NCBI RefSeq assembly: GCF_003008535.1
Contig: NZ_CP027666.1
Location: 1,410,001-1,474,000, forward strand
Reading direction: 5' to 3'
DNA: 64,000 nucleotides
DNA from: Ottowia oryzae
GTDB lineage: Bacteria > Pseudomonadota > Gammaproteobacteria > Burkholderiales > Burkholderiaceae_C
Below, piece after piece: positions 34,339-42,672 of this stretch. The notes beneath the pieces were generated by a model. The model was not told the DNA's origin. It was given only the letters and a program-made list of their open reading frames with translations, and made no database searches. The position numbers were made by a program, and so were the translations under genes. How positions within the stretch are numbered: position 1 is the stretch's first letter; each line of letters opens with the position of its first letter.

Positions 34339-36396
34339 ATGCACAGCATCCGCCGCCACCTGGTGTGGCTGGTCGTGGCCGTGGTCGGCGCTTTCGCGCT
34401 CGGAACCGTGGCCCTCAGTCGAGGCGAAAGCATCAATGCGCTGTGGATCGTGACGGCGGCCATCTGCGTCTACCTGATCGCCTACCGCTACTACAGCCTC
34501 TTCATCGCCAACAAGGTGCTCGGCCTGGACGGCACCCGCAAAACCCCGGCGCACCGGCACAACGACGGCCTGGACTACGTGCCGACCGACAAGAATGTGC
34601 TGTTCGGCCACCACTTTGCGGCCATCGCCGGCGCCGGCCCGCTGGTCGGCCCGGTGCTGGCGGCGCAGATGGGCTACCTGCCCGGGCTGCTGTGGGTGCT
34701 GGCCGGCGTGGTGTTCGCCGGCGCGGTGCAGGACTTCATCATCCTCTTCATCTCGACGCGGCGCGACGGGCGTTCGCTGGGCGACCTGGTCAAGCAGGAG
34801 ATGGGCGTGGTGCCCGGCATGATCGCCCTGTTCGGCACCTTCATGATCATGATCATCATCCTGGCGGTGCTGGCGCTGATCGTGGTGAAGGCCCTGGCCG
34901 AGTCGCCGTGGGGCACCTTTACCGTGGCGGCCACGGTGCCGGTGGCCGTGTTCATGGGCGTGTACCTGCGCTACATCCGCCCAGGACGCATCGGCGAAAT
35001 CTCTGCCATCGGCTTCGTGCTGCTGATGCTGGCCATCTTCGGCGGCCAGGCCGTGAGCCAGAGCCCCGAATGGGCGCCGCTCTTCACGTTTGACGGCAAG
35101 CAACTCACCTGGCTGCTGGTGGGCTACGGCTTCGTGGCCGCCAGCCTGCCGGTGTGGCTGCTGCTGGCTCCGCGCGACTACCTCTCGACCTTCTTGAAGA
35201 TCGGCACCATCGTGGCGCTGGCCATCGGCATCGTGTTCGTCATGCCCACGCTGCAGATGCCGGCGCTCACAAAGTTCGTGCACGGCAATGGCCCGGTGTG
35301 GTCGGGCAACCTGTTCCCGTTTTTGTTCATCACCATCGCCTGTGGTGCGGTGTCGGGCTTCCATGCGCTCATCTCTTCGGGCACCACGCCGAAGATGCTG
35401 GACAACGAACGCGACGCGCGTTTCATCGGTTACGGCGGCATGCTGGCCGAATCCTTCGTGGCGGTGATGGCGCTGGTGGCCGCGTCGTGCATCGAACCCG
35501 GGGTGTACTTCGCCATGAACAGCCCGGCCGCGCTGGTGGGCACCACGCCTGAGGCCGTGGCCCAGGTCATCTCAAGCTGGGGCTTTGCCGTCACGCCCGA
35601 CATGCTGCTGCAGACCGCCAAGGACGTGGGTGAAAGCACCATCCTTGGCCGCGCCGGCGGCGCGCCCACCTTGGCCGTGGGCATGGCCCACATCCTGCAC
35701 CAGGCCATCGGCGGCCAGGCCATGATGGCTTTCTGGTACCACTTCGCCATCCTGTTCGAGGCGCTGTTCATCCTCACGGCCGTGGATGCGGGCACGCGCG
35801 CTGGCCGCTTCATGCTGCAGGATTTGATGGGCAGCTTCGTGCCCGCGCTCAAGCGCACCGATTCGCTGCCGGCCAACCTGATTGCCACCGCGCTCACCGT
35901 GGCGGCCTGGGGCTACTTCCTGTACCAGGGCGTGGTGGATCCGCTCGGCGGCATCAACACCTTGTGGCCGCTGTTCGGTATCTCCAACCAGATGCTGGCC
36001 GCCGTAGCGCTGATGCTGGGCGTGGTGGTGCTGTTCCGCATGAAGCGCGAGCGCTACGCCTGGGTGGCGGCCGCCCCGGCCGTCTGGCTGCTGGCCTGCA
36101 CGCTGACGGCCGGCTGGCAAAAAATCTTCTCTGCCGACCCGAAAGTGGGCTTTCTGGCGCACGCCGCCAAGTACACCGACGGCATCGCCAACGGCGTGCT
36201 GGTCGCACCCGCCAAGACGCCTGAGGCCATGGCGCGCATCGTCTTCAACGACCGCCTGGACGCTGGCCTGTGCGCGCTGTTCATCTTCGTGGTGCTGAGC
36301 GTGCTGGCCTACAGCATCAAGGCCTGCCTGGCTGCGCGCGCGGCCAACCGGCCCACGGTGCACGAAACCCCGTACGAGCCGCTGGTGGCGGGCTGA
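34339..36396 (+). CDS. cstA: Carbon starvation / peptide and pyruvate transporter CstA
   Basis: A 685-residue inner-membrane transporter with about 16-18 hydrophobic helices. Family landmarks are TPAHRHNDGLDYVPTDKNVLFGHHFAAIAGAGPLVGPV-type sequence near residues 72-105, LVKQEMG near 152, SGFHALISSGTTPKML near 335 and the C-terminal NTLWPLFGISNQMLAA near 535. CstA and its relative BtsT import pyruvate or peptides during starvation. A clear AAGGAG precedes the ATG. It is followed by ybdD with a 1-nt overlap and preceded by a two-component system, as for BtsSR/YpdAB with btsT in enterics. Confidence 0.96.
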   Translation: MHSIRRHLVWLVVAVVGAFALGTVALSRGESINALWIVTAAICVYLIAYRYYSLFIANKVLGLDGTRKTPAHRHNDGLDYVPTDKNVLFGHHFAAIAGAGPLVGPVLAAQMGYLPGLLWVLAGVVFAGAVQDFIILFISTRRDGRSLGDLVKQEMGVVPGMIALFGTFMIMIIILAVLALIVVKALAESPWGTFTVAATVPVAVFMGVYLRYIRPGRIGEISAIGFVLLMLAIFGGQAVSQSPEWAPLFTFDGKQLTWLLVGYGFVAASLPVWLLLAPRDYLSTFLKIGTIVALAIGIVFVMPTLQMPALTKFVHGNGPVWSGNLFPFLFITIACGAVSGFHALISSGTTPKMLDNERDARFIGYGGMLAESFVAVMALVAASCIEPGVYFAMNSPAALVGTTPEAVAQVISSWGFAVTPDMLLQTAKDVGESTILGRAGGAPTLAVGMAHILHQAIGGQAMMAFWYHFAILFEALFILTAVDAGTRAGRFMLQDLMGSFVPALKRTDSLPANLIATALTVAAWGYFLYQGVVDPLGGINTLWPLFGISNQMLAAVALMLGVVVLFRMKRERYAWVAAAPAVWLLACTLTAGWQKIFSADPKVGFLAHAAKYTDGIANGVLVAPAKTPEAMARIVFNDRLDAGLCALFIFVVLSVLAYSIKACLAARAANRPTVHETPYEPLVAG

Positions 36397-36614
36397 TGCT
36401 GCCCACCACGCTGCCTGAGGCCGGGCGCTACCTGGCGCGCTCGGCCCGCAAGGCTGGTCAGACGCTGCGGCTGATGGTGGGCCTGCCCGACTACGACACC
36501 TACCTCACCCACATGGCCGCCACCCACCCCGACCGTGCGCCCATGAGCTACGAGGAGTTCTACCGCGAGCGCCTGCAGGCGCGCTACGGCGCAGGCGGGG
36601 GCCGCTGCTGCTGA
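36396..36614 (+). CDS. ybdD: YbdD/YjiX family small protein (CstA partner)
   Basis: A 72-residue protein of the DUF466 family. Seen: LRLMVGLPDYDTYLTHM and the PMSYEEFYRERLQARYG signature, ending in a Gly/Arg/Cys tail. The start overlaps the cstA stop (TGATG), so translation is coupled. Members of this family are found next to cstA/btsT and are thought to assist the transporter. The length agrees with enteric YbdD (about 65). Confidence 0.92.
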   Translation: MLPTTLPEAGRYLARSARKAGQTLRLMVGLPDYDTYLTHMAATHPDRAPMSYEEFYRERLQARYGAGGGRCC

Positions 36615-36664
36615 GCGGGGCTTCTAAAATGGGCGGTTATCCCGAATCCAGCTGAAAGCCCCCC

Positions 36665-37759
36665 ATGAGCCTGCAATGCGGCATCGTGGGCCTGCCCAAC
36701 GTGGGCAAGTCCACCCTCTTCAACGCCCTTACCAAAGCCGGTATCGCGGCGGAGAACTACCCCTTCTGCACCATCGACCCCAACACGGGCGTCGTGGAAG
36801 TGCCCGACCCGCGCCTGCAGCAGTTGGCCGAGGTGGTCAAGCCAGAGCGCATCCTGCCGGCCATCGTTGAGTTCGTGGACATCGCCGGTCTGGTGGCCGG
36901 TGCCAGCAAGGGCGAGGGCCTGGGCAACCAGTTCCTGGCGCACATTCGCGAGACCGACGCCATCGTCAACGTGGTGCGCTGCTTTGAAGACCCGAACGTC
37001 ATCCACGTGGCGGGCAAGGTGGACCCGATTGCCGACATCGAGGTGATCCAGACCGAGCTGTGCCTGGCCGACCTCAGCACGGTCGAAAAGGCCGTGCAGC
37101 GCTACACCAAGGCCAGCAAGAGCGGCAACGACAAGGAAGCCGTGGCCATGCTCAAGCTGCTGGGCCCGGTGCAGGCAGCGCTGAACGAAGCGCGCCCCGT
37201 GCGCACGCTGGACCTGAGCAAGGAAGACCGCGCGCTGCTCAAGCAGTTGTTCCTCATCACCGCCAAGCCGGCGATGTTTGTGGGCAACGTCAGCGAAGAC
37301 GGCTTCGACAACAACCCGCTGCTGGACCGCCTGAAGGACTACGCCGCCAGCCAGAAGGCGCCGGTGGTGGCCATCTGCGCCAAGATGGAAGCGGACATGG
37401 CCGAGATGAACGACGAAGACAAGGCCATCTTCCTGGAGGAAATGGGCCAGTCCGAGCCAGGTCTGAATCGCCTGATCCGCGCCGCCTTCAGCCTGCTGGG
37501 CCTGCAGACGTACTTCACGGCCGGCGTGAAGGAAGTGCGCGCCTGGACGATCCACGTGGGCGACACCGCACCGCAAGCCGCGGGCGTGATCCACGGTGAC
37601 TTCGAGCGCGGTTTTATCCGCGCGCAGACCATCGCCTTTGAAGACTTCGTGCAATTCAAGGGCGAGCAGGGCGCCAAAGACGCCGGCAAGATGCGCAGCG
37701 AAGGCAAGGAATACGTCGTCAAGGACGGCGACGTGATGAACTTCCTGTTCAACGTCTGA
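36665..37759 (+). CDS. ychF: Redox-regulated ribosome-associated ATPase YchF
   Basis: Universally conserved OBG-family P-loop protein that prefers ATP, ribosome-associated, involved in stress responses. The 364-residue protein has G1 GLPNVGKSTLFNAL near residue 8, FVDIAGLVAGASKGEGLGNQFL (G3) near 73, a coiled-coil insertion around 125-200 and a C-terminal TGS domain with LQTYFTAGVKEVRAWTI. The last segment, VKDGDVMNFLFNV, is typical. A TAAAAT -10-like element lies at 36622-36627. Confidence 0.97.
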   Translation: MSLQCGIVGLPNVGKSTLFNALTKAGIAAENYPFCTIDPNTGVVEVPDPRLQQLAEVVKPERILPAIVEFVDIAGLVAGASKGEGLGNQFLAHIRETDAIVNVVRCFEDPNVIHVAGKVDPIADIEVIQTELCLADLSTVEKAVQRYTKASKSGNDKEAVAMLKLLGPVQAALNEARPVRTLDLSKEDRALLKQLFLITAKPAMFVGNVSEDGFDNNPLLDRLKDYAASQKAPVVAICAKMEADMAEMNDEDKAIFLEEMGQSEPGLNRLIRAAFSLLGLQTYFTAGVKEVRAWTIHVGDTAPQAAGVIHGDFERGFIRAQTIAFEDFVQFKGEQGAKDAGKMRSEGKEYVVKDGDVMNFLFNV

Positions 37760-37826
37760 GCCAGCGTTTTTCTTTTAGCGCGCACGCATCCTTGGCCCGA
37801 ATAGGCGCCCGAATCCGCTCCAGCGC

Positions 37827-38489
37827 TTACCCCGCGCGGCGGAAGGTGAAGTTGATGCGCGCCGCACCCGTCAGCGGGTGCGTGCCGTCTGGCACCGGCG
37901 CCACGCCGTGAAAGCGAAGCCGGTCGGCGCCACCCCACACCACCACGTCCCCGTGAAACAGCGGCACGCGCTGCGGCCGGTCGGCCCGCTGCAGGCCGCC
38001 CCATAGAAACACGGCGGGCAGGCCCAGCGAGACGGAAACGATGGGCTGGCCAAAGTCGCGCTCGTCCCTGTCCTGGTGCAGCGACAGGCGGGTGCCGGGG
38101 GTGTAGCGGTTGATCAGGCAGGCGTCGGGTGCAAAGCCGTCAAACCCCGCCTGGGCGGCGGCCGATTGCGCCAGCGGCAGAAAGGGCGCGGGCAGGGCGG
38201 GCCAGGGCTGGCCGGTGGCCGGGTCTTGTGCGCTGTAGCGGTAGCCGCGCGCGTCGCTTACCCAGCCCAGCGCGCCGCAGTTGGTCAGTGCAAGCTGCAT
38301 CGCCCGGCCGCCGGGCGTCGCCATGTGGCGAAAGCCGGCTTGCGCCACCACCGCCTGCAGCGCGGGCCAGACGGCGGGCAGATGCGACAGCGCGGCGCCG
38401 CGCAGCACCACGGCCCGGGCACCCAGGTGGGTGACGGCGCCAGCGGGGGCTGGGCCAGCGCCGTCGTCATCGAACAGCGGCAAGGTCAT
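37827..38489 (-). CDS. alkB: Alpha-ketoglutarate-dependent DNA/RNA repair dioxygenase AlkB
   Basis: Fe(II)/2-oxoglutarate oxygenase that removes methyl groups from 1-methyladenine and 3-methylcytosine. The 220-residue protein has NRYTPGTRLSLHQDRDE (HxD iron ligands), PIVSVSLGLPAVFLWGG, the distal His in LRFHGVAP and the RINFTFRR 2-oxoglutarate-binding arginines. The ATG at 38489 is chosen; an in-frame TTG at 38519 would add MFDIFPANRP, which resembles the enteric AlkB start, so the longer form is possible. It converges with ychF and has a repeat just upstream. Confidence 0.93.
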   Translation of the reverse strand: MTLPLFDDDGAGPAPAGAVTHLGARAVVLRGAALSHLPAVWPALQAVVAQAGFRHMATPGGRAMQLALTNCGALGWVSDARGYRYSAQDPATGQPWPALPAPFLPLAQSAAAQAGFDGFAPDACLINRYTPGTRLSLHQDRDERDFGQPIVSVSLGLPAVFLWGGLQRADRPQRVPLFHGDVVVWGGADRLRFHGVAPVPDGTHPLTGAARINFTFRRAG

Positions 38490-38513
38490 CGGGCGGTTGG
38501 CAGGGAAAATATC

Positions 38514-38576
38514 AAACAAAACGGCCTCTGGCGCTGGTGGGGCGTGCGCCAGCAGCTATCAATAATATAGTTTCGG
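38514..38576. repeat. Dispersed repeat copy 7
   Basis: CAAAACGGCCTCTGGCGCTG, then GTGCGCCAGCAGCTATCAAT and AATATAG. It lies upstream of alkB between divergently neighbouring genes. Confidence 0.7.
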
Positions 38577-38640
38577 CATGGTGGCGGCGCCGTGCGCCCG
38601 TACGCCCCCTGCGGTGATCCGCATCGCTGCGCCAGCTTTT

Positions 38641-39114
38641 CTAGCCATTCGGCCAAACATACAGCAGCGCCACCGTCATCACCACGTAGCGCGCGAACTT
38701 GCCCGCCGCCATGTAGGCGGCGCAGGGCGCAAGGGGCATCTTGAGCCAGCCAGCCACGGCGCACAGCGGGTCGCCTACGACGGGCAGGAAGGCGAAGAAG
38801 CACGCGCGCGGGCCCAGCCTTTCCAGCCAGCGCAGCGCGCGCAGGTGCGTGGGCGAGTCGCGGTAGCGGTCTACCGCCTTGTGCGCGCCCAGGCCCATCC
38901 ACCAGCTCACCATGCCGCCCAGCGTGTTGCCCACCGTGGCCACCAGGATGGCGGGCCAGAACAGGTGCGGGTTCAGCTTGATGAGGCCGAACACGGCCGG
39001 CTCCGACCCCAGCGGCAGCAGGGTGGCCGAGATGAACGCCACCACAAAAATGGTGGACAGGCCGTATTCCGGCAGCGCCAGCGACTGCAGCAATTGGTTG
39101 AGCCAGACTTCCAT
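38641..39114 (-). CDS. yqaA: YqaA family membrane protein (VTT/SNARE-associated type)
   Basis: A 157-residue inner-membrane protein related to the DedA superfamily. Hydrophobic segments are near residues 18-40 (GLSTIFVVAFISATLLPLG), 50-75 (FWPAILVATVGNTLGGMVSWWMG), 100-125 and 135-152. The re-entrant-type motif ATLLPLGSEP and GNTLGG are characteristic. Members of the wider family move lipids or maintain membrane potential; the role of YqaA itself is unknown. It stands alone, divergent from dusB. Confidence 0.88.
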   Translation of the reverse strand: MEVWLNQLLQSLALPEYGLSTIFVVAFISATLLPLGSEPAVFGLIKLNPHLFWPAILVATVGNTLGGMVSWWMGLGAHKAVDRYRDSPTHLRALRWLERLGPRACFFAFLPVVGDPLCAVAGWLKMPLAPCAAYMAAGKFARYVVMTVALLYVWPNG

Positions 39115-39321
39115 AGCCAGGTGAGTGTAGGCAGTTGGCGCCCCACATGGCGCCGCAGCTGATGGGTGAATGCGGCGGCCCGCGTGCCGTCGTGTCGATT
39201 CGCCCCTCGGTTTCAGTTGCTGAAAAATTGAGCAGCTAAAATTCGCCCCCTGACCGCGCTGGCCGTCTTACCGCGAAACCACCGTTTCGCTGGCTGCACG
39301 CCTGGCGCCGAGGCCCTTCCC

Positions 39322-40362
39322 ATGCACATCGGTCCTTACCGTCTCCCCAACGCTTTGTTCGTTGCCCCCATGGCGGGGGTGACCGACCGGCCTTTTCGCC
39401 AGCTGTGCCGCCGCTTTGGCGCGGGCTACGCGGTCAGCGAAATGGTGACGTCGCGCAAGGACCTGTGGCACACGCTCAAGACCAGCCGCCGCGCCGACCA
39501 CGCGGGCGAGCCCGGGCCGATTGCGGTGCAGATCGCGGGCACCGACGCGGCCATGATGGCCGAGGCCGCGGCCTACAACGTCGACCGCGGCGCGCAGATC
39601 ATCGACATCAACATGGGTTGCCCCGCCAAGAAGGTGTGCAACAAATGGGCCGGCAGCGCGCTGATGCAGGACGAGCGCTTGGCGCTGCAAATCATTGAGG
39701 CGGTGGTCGCCGCCTGCGCGCCGCGCGGCGTGCCCGTCACGCTGAAGATGCGCACCGGCTGGTGCGCCCAGGTGAAAAACGCGCCCACGCTGGCGCGCGC
39801 CGCCGAAAGCGCGGGCGTGCAAATGGTCACCGTGCACGGGCGCACGCGCGAGCAGGGTTACAAAGGCCAGGCCGAGCACGACACCGTGGCCGCCATCAAG
39901 GCGGCGCTGCGCGTTCCGGTGGTGGCCAACGGCGACATCGATTCGCCCGAGGCCGCGCAGGCCGTGCTGCGCGCGACGGGCGCCGACGCGGTGATGATCG
40001 GCCGCGCCGCGCAGGGGCGCCCCTGGCTGTTCCGCGAAATCGCGCACTTCATGGCCACGGGCGAGCGCCTGGCGCCGCCGCTGGTGCTGGAAGTGCGGCG
40101 CGCGCTGCTGGACCATCTGCACGATCACTACAGCCTGTATGGCGACTACACCGGTGTGCGTTCGGCGCGCAAGCACATCGGCTGGTACGTGCGCAGCCTG
40201 CCGGGGGGCGAGGCGCTGCGCGAGCGCATCAATGCGCTGGAGGCGGCCGAATTGCAGTGGCAAGCGGTGGCCGATTACTTTGAGGAAATGGCTGCACGCC
40301 ACGAACGCTTGCCCCTGGGCGAGCCCGCGTCGCAGCCCGCGGGGGAGCTGGAGGCCCGCTAG
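39322..40362 (+). CDS. dusB: tRNA-dihydrouridine synthase B
   Basis: FMN enzyme reducing uridine to dihydrouridine in the tRNA D-loop. The 346-residue protein has a TIM barrel with APMAGVTDRPFRQLCRRFGAG near residue 15, the catalytic cysteine in MGCPAKKVCNKWAGSAL near residue 95 and MIGRAAQGRPWLFREI near residue 225. A C-terminal helical tRNA-binding domain follows. The fis gene begins 4 nt after its stop, the conserved dusB-fis operon. A TAAAAT element at 39237-39242 may be its -10 box. Confidence 0.96.
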   Translation: MHIGPYRLPNALFVAPMAGVTDRPFRQLCRRFGAGYAVSEMVTSRKDLWHTLKTSRRADHAGEPGPIAVQIAGTDAAMMAEAAAYNVDRGAQIIDINMGCPAKKVCNKWAGSALMQDERLALQIIEAVVAACAPRGVPVTLKMRTGWCAQVKNAPTLARAAESAGVQMVTVHGRTREQGYKGQAEHDTVAAIKAALRVPVVANGDIDSPEAAQAVLRATGADAVMIGRAAQGRPWLFREIAHFMATGERLAPPLVLEVRRALLDHLHDHYSLYGDYTGVRSARKHIGWYVRSLPGGEALRERINALEAAELQWQAVADYFEEMAARHERLPLGEPASQPAGELEAR

Positions 40363-40366
40363 AAGC

Positions 40367-40600
40367 ATGAGCAACAACCCGATTGAAATCTGCGTGCGCG
40401 AAAGCCTGGAGGCGTACTTTCGCGACCTGCACGGCACCGAACCCGGTGGCCTGTACGACATGGTCACGCGCGTGGTCGAAAAGCCGCTGCTGGACGTGGT
40501 GATGCAGCACGCCGGGCAAAACCAGTCGCGCGCGGCGGAGTGGCTGGGCATGAACCGCAACACGCTGCGCAAGAAGCTGGTCGAACATAAGCTGATATGA
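40367..40600 (+). CDS. fis: Fis-family DNA-binding protein
   Basis: A 77-residue nucleoid-associated regulator, the short betaproteobacterial form (enteric Fis has 98 residues). The C-terminal helix-turn-helix, NQSRAAEWLGMNRNTLRKKLVEH, is the Fis-type DNA-binding domain. The N-terminal beta-hairpin region that contacts DNA invertases is reduced. It lies 4 nt after dusB and upstream of purH. The start ATG follows CTAGAAGC, with AGAAG as a weak ribosome binding site. Confidence 0.94.
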   Translation: MSNNPIEICVRESLEAYFRDLHGTEPGGLYDMVTRVVEKPLLDVVMQHAGQNQSRAAEWLGMNRNTLRKKLVEHKLI

Positions 40601-40601
40601 C

Positions 40602-40809
40602 CGCCCCCCTGAGCGGCTGCGCCGCTTCCCCCCGCACTCTTCGCGCTGCGCGCTTCGGGCGGGGGGACAACACCAGTTCCCGGCGCGAGATGAGGGAACG
40701 GCGTTCGCAGGCCTGGTCGGCTCCCGGCCACATGACCGGGGTGTGTGGGGGGCGGCTGGGCTTTCGCTGGTGATGTCGGCCAGCGAGGTGCGGGCAGCTG
40801 GGCTTTCGC
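40602..40809. repeat. GC-rich intergenic element with hairpin and 17-bp direct repeat
   Basis: The region after fis holds an 8-bp inverted repeat (CCCCCCGC at 40628-40635 with GCGGGGGG at 40659-40666). It also holds a 17-bp near-exact direct repeat, GGCGGCTGGGCTTTCGC at 40751-40767 and GGCAGCTGGGCTTTCGC at 40793-40809. The sequence is unlike coding DNA and there is no usable open frame. It resembles a second class of GC-rich dispersed element, but only one copy is in the window. No other gene lies in the 364-nt gap to purH. Confidence 0.5.
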
Positions 40810-40881
40810 GCGGCGTGGGGCGGATTCAGCCTTGCCGTTCGCCGAGTCGGCATGGCGCTTTGCGGGGTTCGCACGATGGCC

Positions 40882-40953
40882 CATTTTGCTTTTAATTTGA
40901 TAGCTGCTCGCGCTTTCTGCACCTGCGCTGGCGGCCCATTTGATTATTTTTTT
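40882..40953. repeat. Dispersed repeat copy 8 (reverse orientation)
   Basis: TTTTGCTTTTAATTTGATAG followed by CTGCTCGCGC, a GC-rich centre and CCCATTTGATTATTTTTTT. It lies 12 nt upstream of the purH start. Confidence 0.7.
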
Positions 40954-40964
40954 GGATCTGACCT

Positions 40965-42569
40965 ATGAACGCGCTGATTTCTGTTTCAGACAAGACCGGC
41001 ATTGCCGAATTCGCCGCCGCGCTGTCGGCGCTGGGTTTCAAGCTGCTGTCTACCGGTGGCACGGCCAAGCTGCTGGAAGACGCGGGCCTGCCGGTGACCG
41101 AGGTGGCCGAGGTGACGCAGTTCCCCGAGATGCTGGACGGCCGCGTGAAAACGCTGCACCCCAAGGTGCATGGCGGGCTGCTGGCGCGGCGCGACGTGCC
41201 CGAGCACATGGCGGCGTTGCAGCAGCACGGCATCGACACCATCGACCTGCTGGTCGTCAACCTGTACCCGTTCGAGGCGACGGTGGCCAAGGCCGGCTGT
41301 ACGCTGGCCGACGCGATCGAGAACATCGACATTGGCGGGCCGGCCATGGTGCGCAGCGCCGCCAAGAACTGGAAAGACGTGGCCGTGCTGACCGACGCCA
41401 GCCAGTACGAAGCGGTGCTGGCCGAGCTGAAAGCCAGCGGCGGCCGCCTGTCGGACAAAACGCGCTTTGGCCTGGCGGTGGCCGCGTTCAACCGCATCAG
41501 CAACTACGACGCGGCCATCAGCGACTACCTTTCTGCTATCGATTTCGAAGCTGCTGGCGCTGATGGGGTGCCGGCCAGAAGCGAATTTCCTGCCCAAAGC
41601 AACGGCCGCTTTATCAAGCTGCAGGATCTGCGCTACGGCGAAAACCCGCACCAGCAGGCCGCCTTCTACCGCGACCTGTACCCCGCGCCGGGCTCGCTGG
41701 TCACCGCGGTGCAGCTGCAGGGCAAGGAGCTGAGCTACAACAACATCGCCGACGGCGACGCGGCGTGGGAATGCGTCAAGCAGTTCAGCGTGCCGGCCTG
41801 CGTCATCGTGAAGCACGCCAACCCCTGCGGCGTGGCGGTGGCGCCTAACGCGCTGGCGGCCTACCGGAAGGCTTTCCAGACCGACCCGACCAGCGCCTTC
41901 GGCGGCATCATCGCCTTCAACGTGCCGGTGGACGGCGCGGCGGCCGAGGCGGTGGCCAAGCAGTTTGTCGAGGTGCTGATGGCGCCCGCCTTCACGCCCG
42001 AAGCGCGCGCCGTGTTCGCCGCCAAGGCCAACGTGCGGCTGCTGCAGATTTCACTGGACGACGTGCAGCGCGACGGCGCGACGCCCTGGGCGCGCGGCCA
42101 GAACGCGATGGATGTCAAGCGCGTGGGCTCGGGCCTGCTGATCCAGACCGCCGACTTCCATGTGCTGACGGCCGACGCGCTGGAGGTGGTCACCCAGCTG
42201 AAACCCACGCCGCAGCAGATCGAAGACCTGCTGTTCGCCTGGAAGGTGGCGCAGTTCGTGAAGAGCAACGCCATCGTCTTCTGCAAGGACGGCATGACCA
42301 TGGGCGTGGGCGCCGGGCAGATGAGCCGCCTGGATTCGGCGCGCATCGCCAGCATCAAGGCGCAGCACGCGGGCCTGTCGCTGCAAGGCACGGCCGTGGC
42401 CAGCGACGCGTTCTTCCCCTTCCGCGACGGCCTGGACGTGGTGATCGACCACGGCGCCAGCTGCGTCATTCAGCCGGGCGGGTCGATGCGCGACCAAGAG
42501 GTGATCGACGCCGCCAACGAACGCGGCGTGGCCATGGTGTTCACGCGGGTGCGGCACTTCAGGCATTGA
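40965..42569 (+). CDS. purH: Bifunctional AICAR formyltransferase / IMP cyclohydrolase
   Basis: Last two steps of IMP synthesis. The 534-residue protein has the IMP cyclohydrolase domain (ALISVSDKTGIAEFAAAL, LSTGGTAKLLEDAG, DGRVKTLHPKVHGG) to about residue 189. The AICAR transformylase domain follows (LRYGENPHQQAAFYRDL, KHANPCGVAVA with the catalytic Lys-His, GSMRDQEVIDAA). Residues about 190-211, the linker between the two domains, are encoded by an in-frame dispersed repeat. An intrinsic terminator follows the stop. Confidence 0.97.
   Translation: MNALISVSDKTGIAEFAAALSALGFKLLSTGGTAKLLEDAGLPVTEVAEVTQFPEMLDGRVKTLHPKVHGGLLARRDVPEHMAALQQHGIDTIDLLVVNLYPFEATVAKAGCTLADAIENIDIGGPAMVRSAAKNWKDVAVLTDASQYEAVLAELKASGGRLSDKTRFGLAVAAFNRISNYDAAISDYLSAIDFEAAGADGVPARSEFPAQSNGRFIKLQDLRYGENPHQQAAFYRDLYPAPGSLVTAVQLQGKELSYNNIADGDAAWECVKQFSVPACVIVKHANPCGVAVAPNALAAYRKAFQTDPTSAFGGIIAFNVPVDGAAAEAVAKQFVEVLMAPAFTPEARAVFAAKANVRLLQISLDDVQRDGATPWARGQNAMDVKRVGSGLLIQTADFHVLTADALEVVTQLKPTPQQIEDLLFAWKVAQFVKSNAIVFCKDGMTMGVGAGQMSRLDSARIASIKAQHAGLSLQGTAVASDAFFPFRDGLDVVIDHGASCVIQPGGSMRDQEVIDAANERGVAMVFTRVRHFRH
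41531..41598. repeat. Dispersed repeat copy 9, in frame inside purH
   Basis: TCTGCTATCGATTTCGAAGC, then TGCTGGCGCTGATGGGGTGC and CGGCCAGAAGCG, matching the core and arms of the intergenic copies (compare copy 7 in reverse). It encodes SAIDFEAAGADGVPARSEF at the junction of the two enzyme domains. Confidence 0.7.
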
Positions 42570-42601
42570 GGCGCACCCCGGCGGCGAAGGCCGCCGGCCA
42601 T

Positions 42602-42630
42602 AAAAAAGAGCGGCAGGGCCGCTCTTTTTT
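42602..42630. terminator. Bidirectional intrinsic terminator after purH
   Basis: AAAAAAGAGCGGC then AGG then GCCGCTCTTTTTT, a strong hairpin flanked by A and T runs. It serves purH (plus) and the convergent 42673-43080 gene (minus). Confidence 0.92.
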
Positions 42631-42672
42631 ATGGGGTTGGTGTGTGAGCGCCGGACCTGCAGCCGGTGCGAT

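Noticed and set aside
37760..37826. Possible terminator between the convergent ychF and alkB genes
   Set aside because: A TTTTTCTTTT run is present but no preceding stable hairpin was found.
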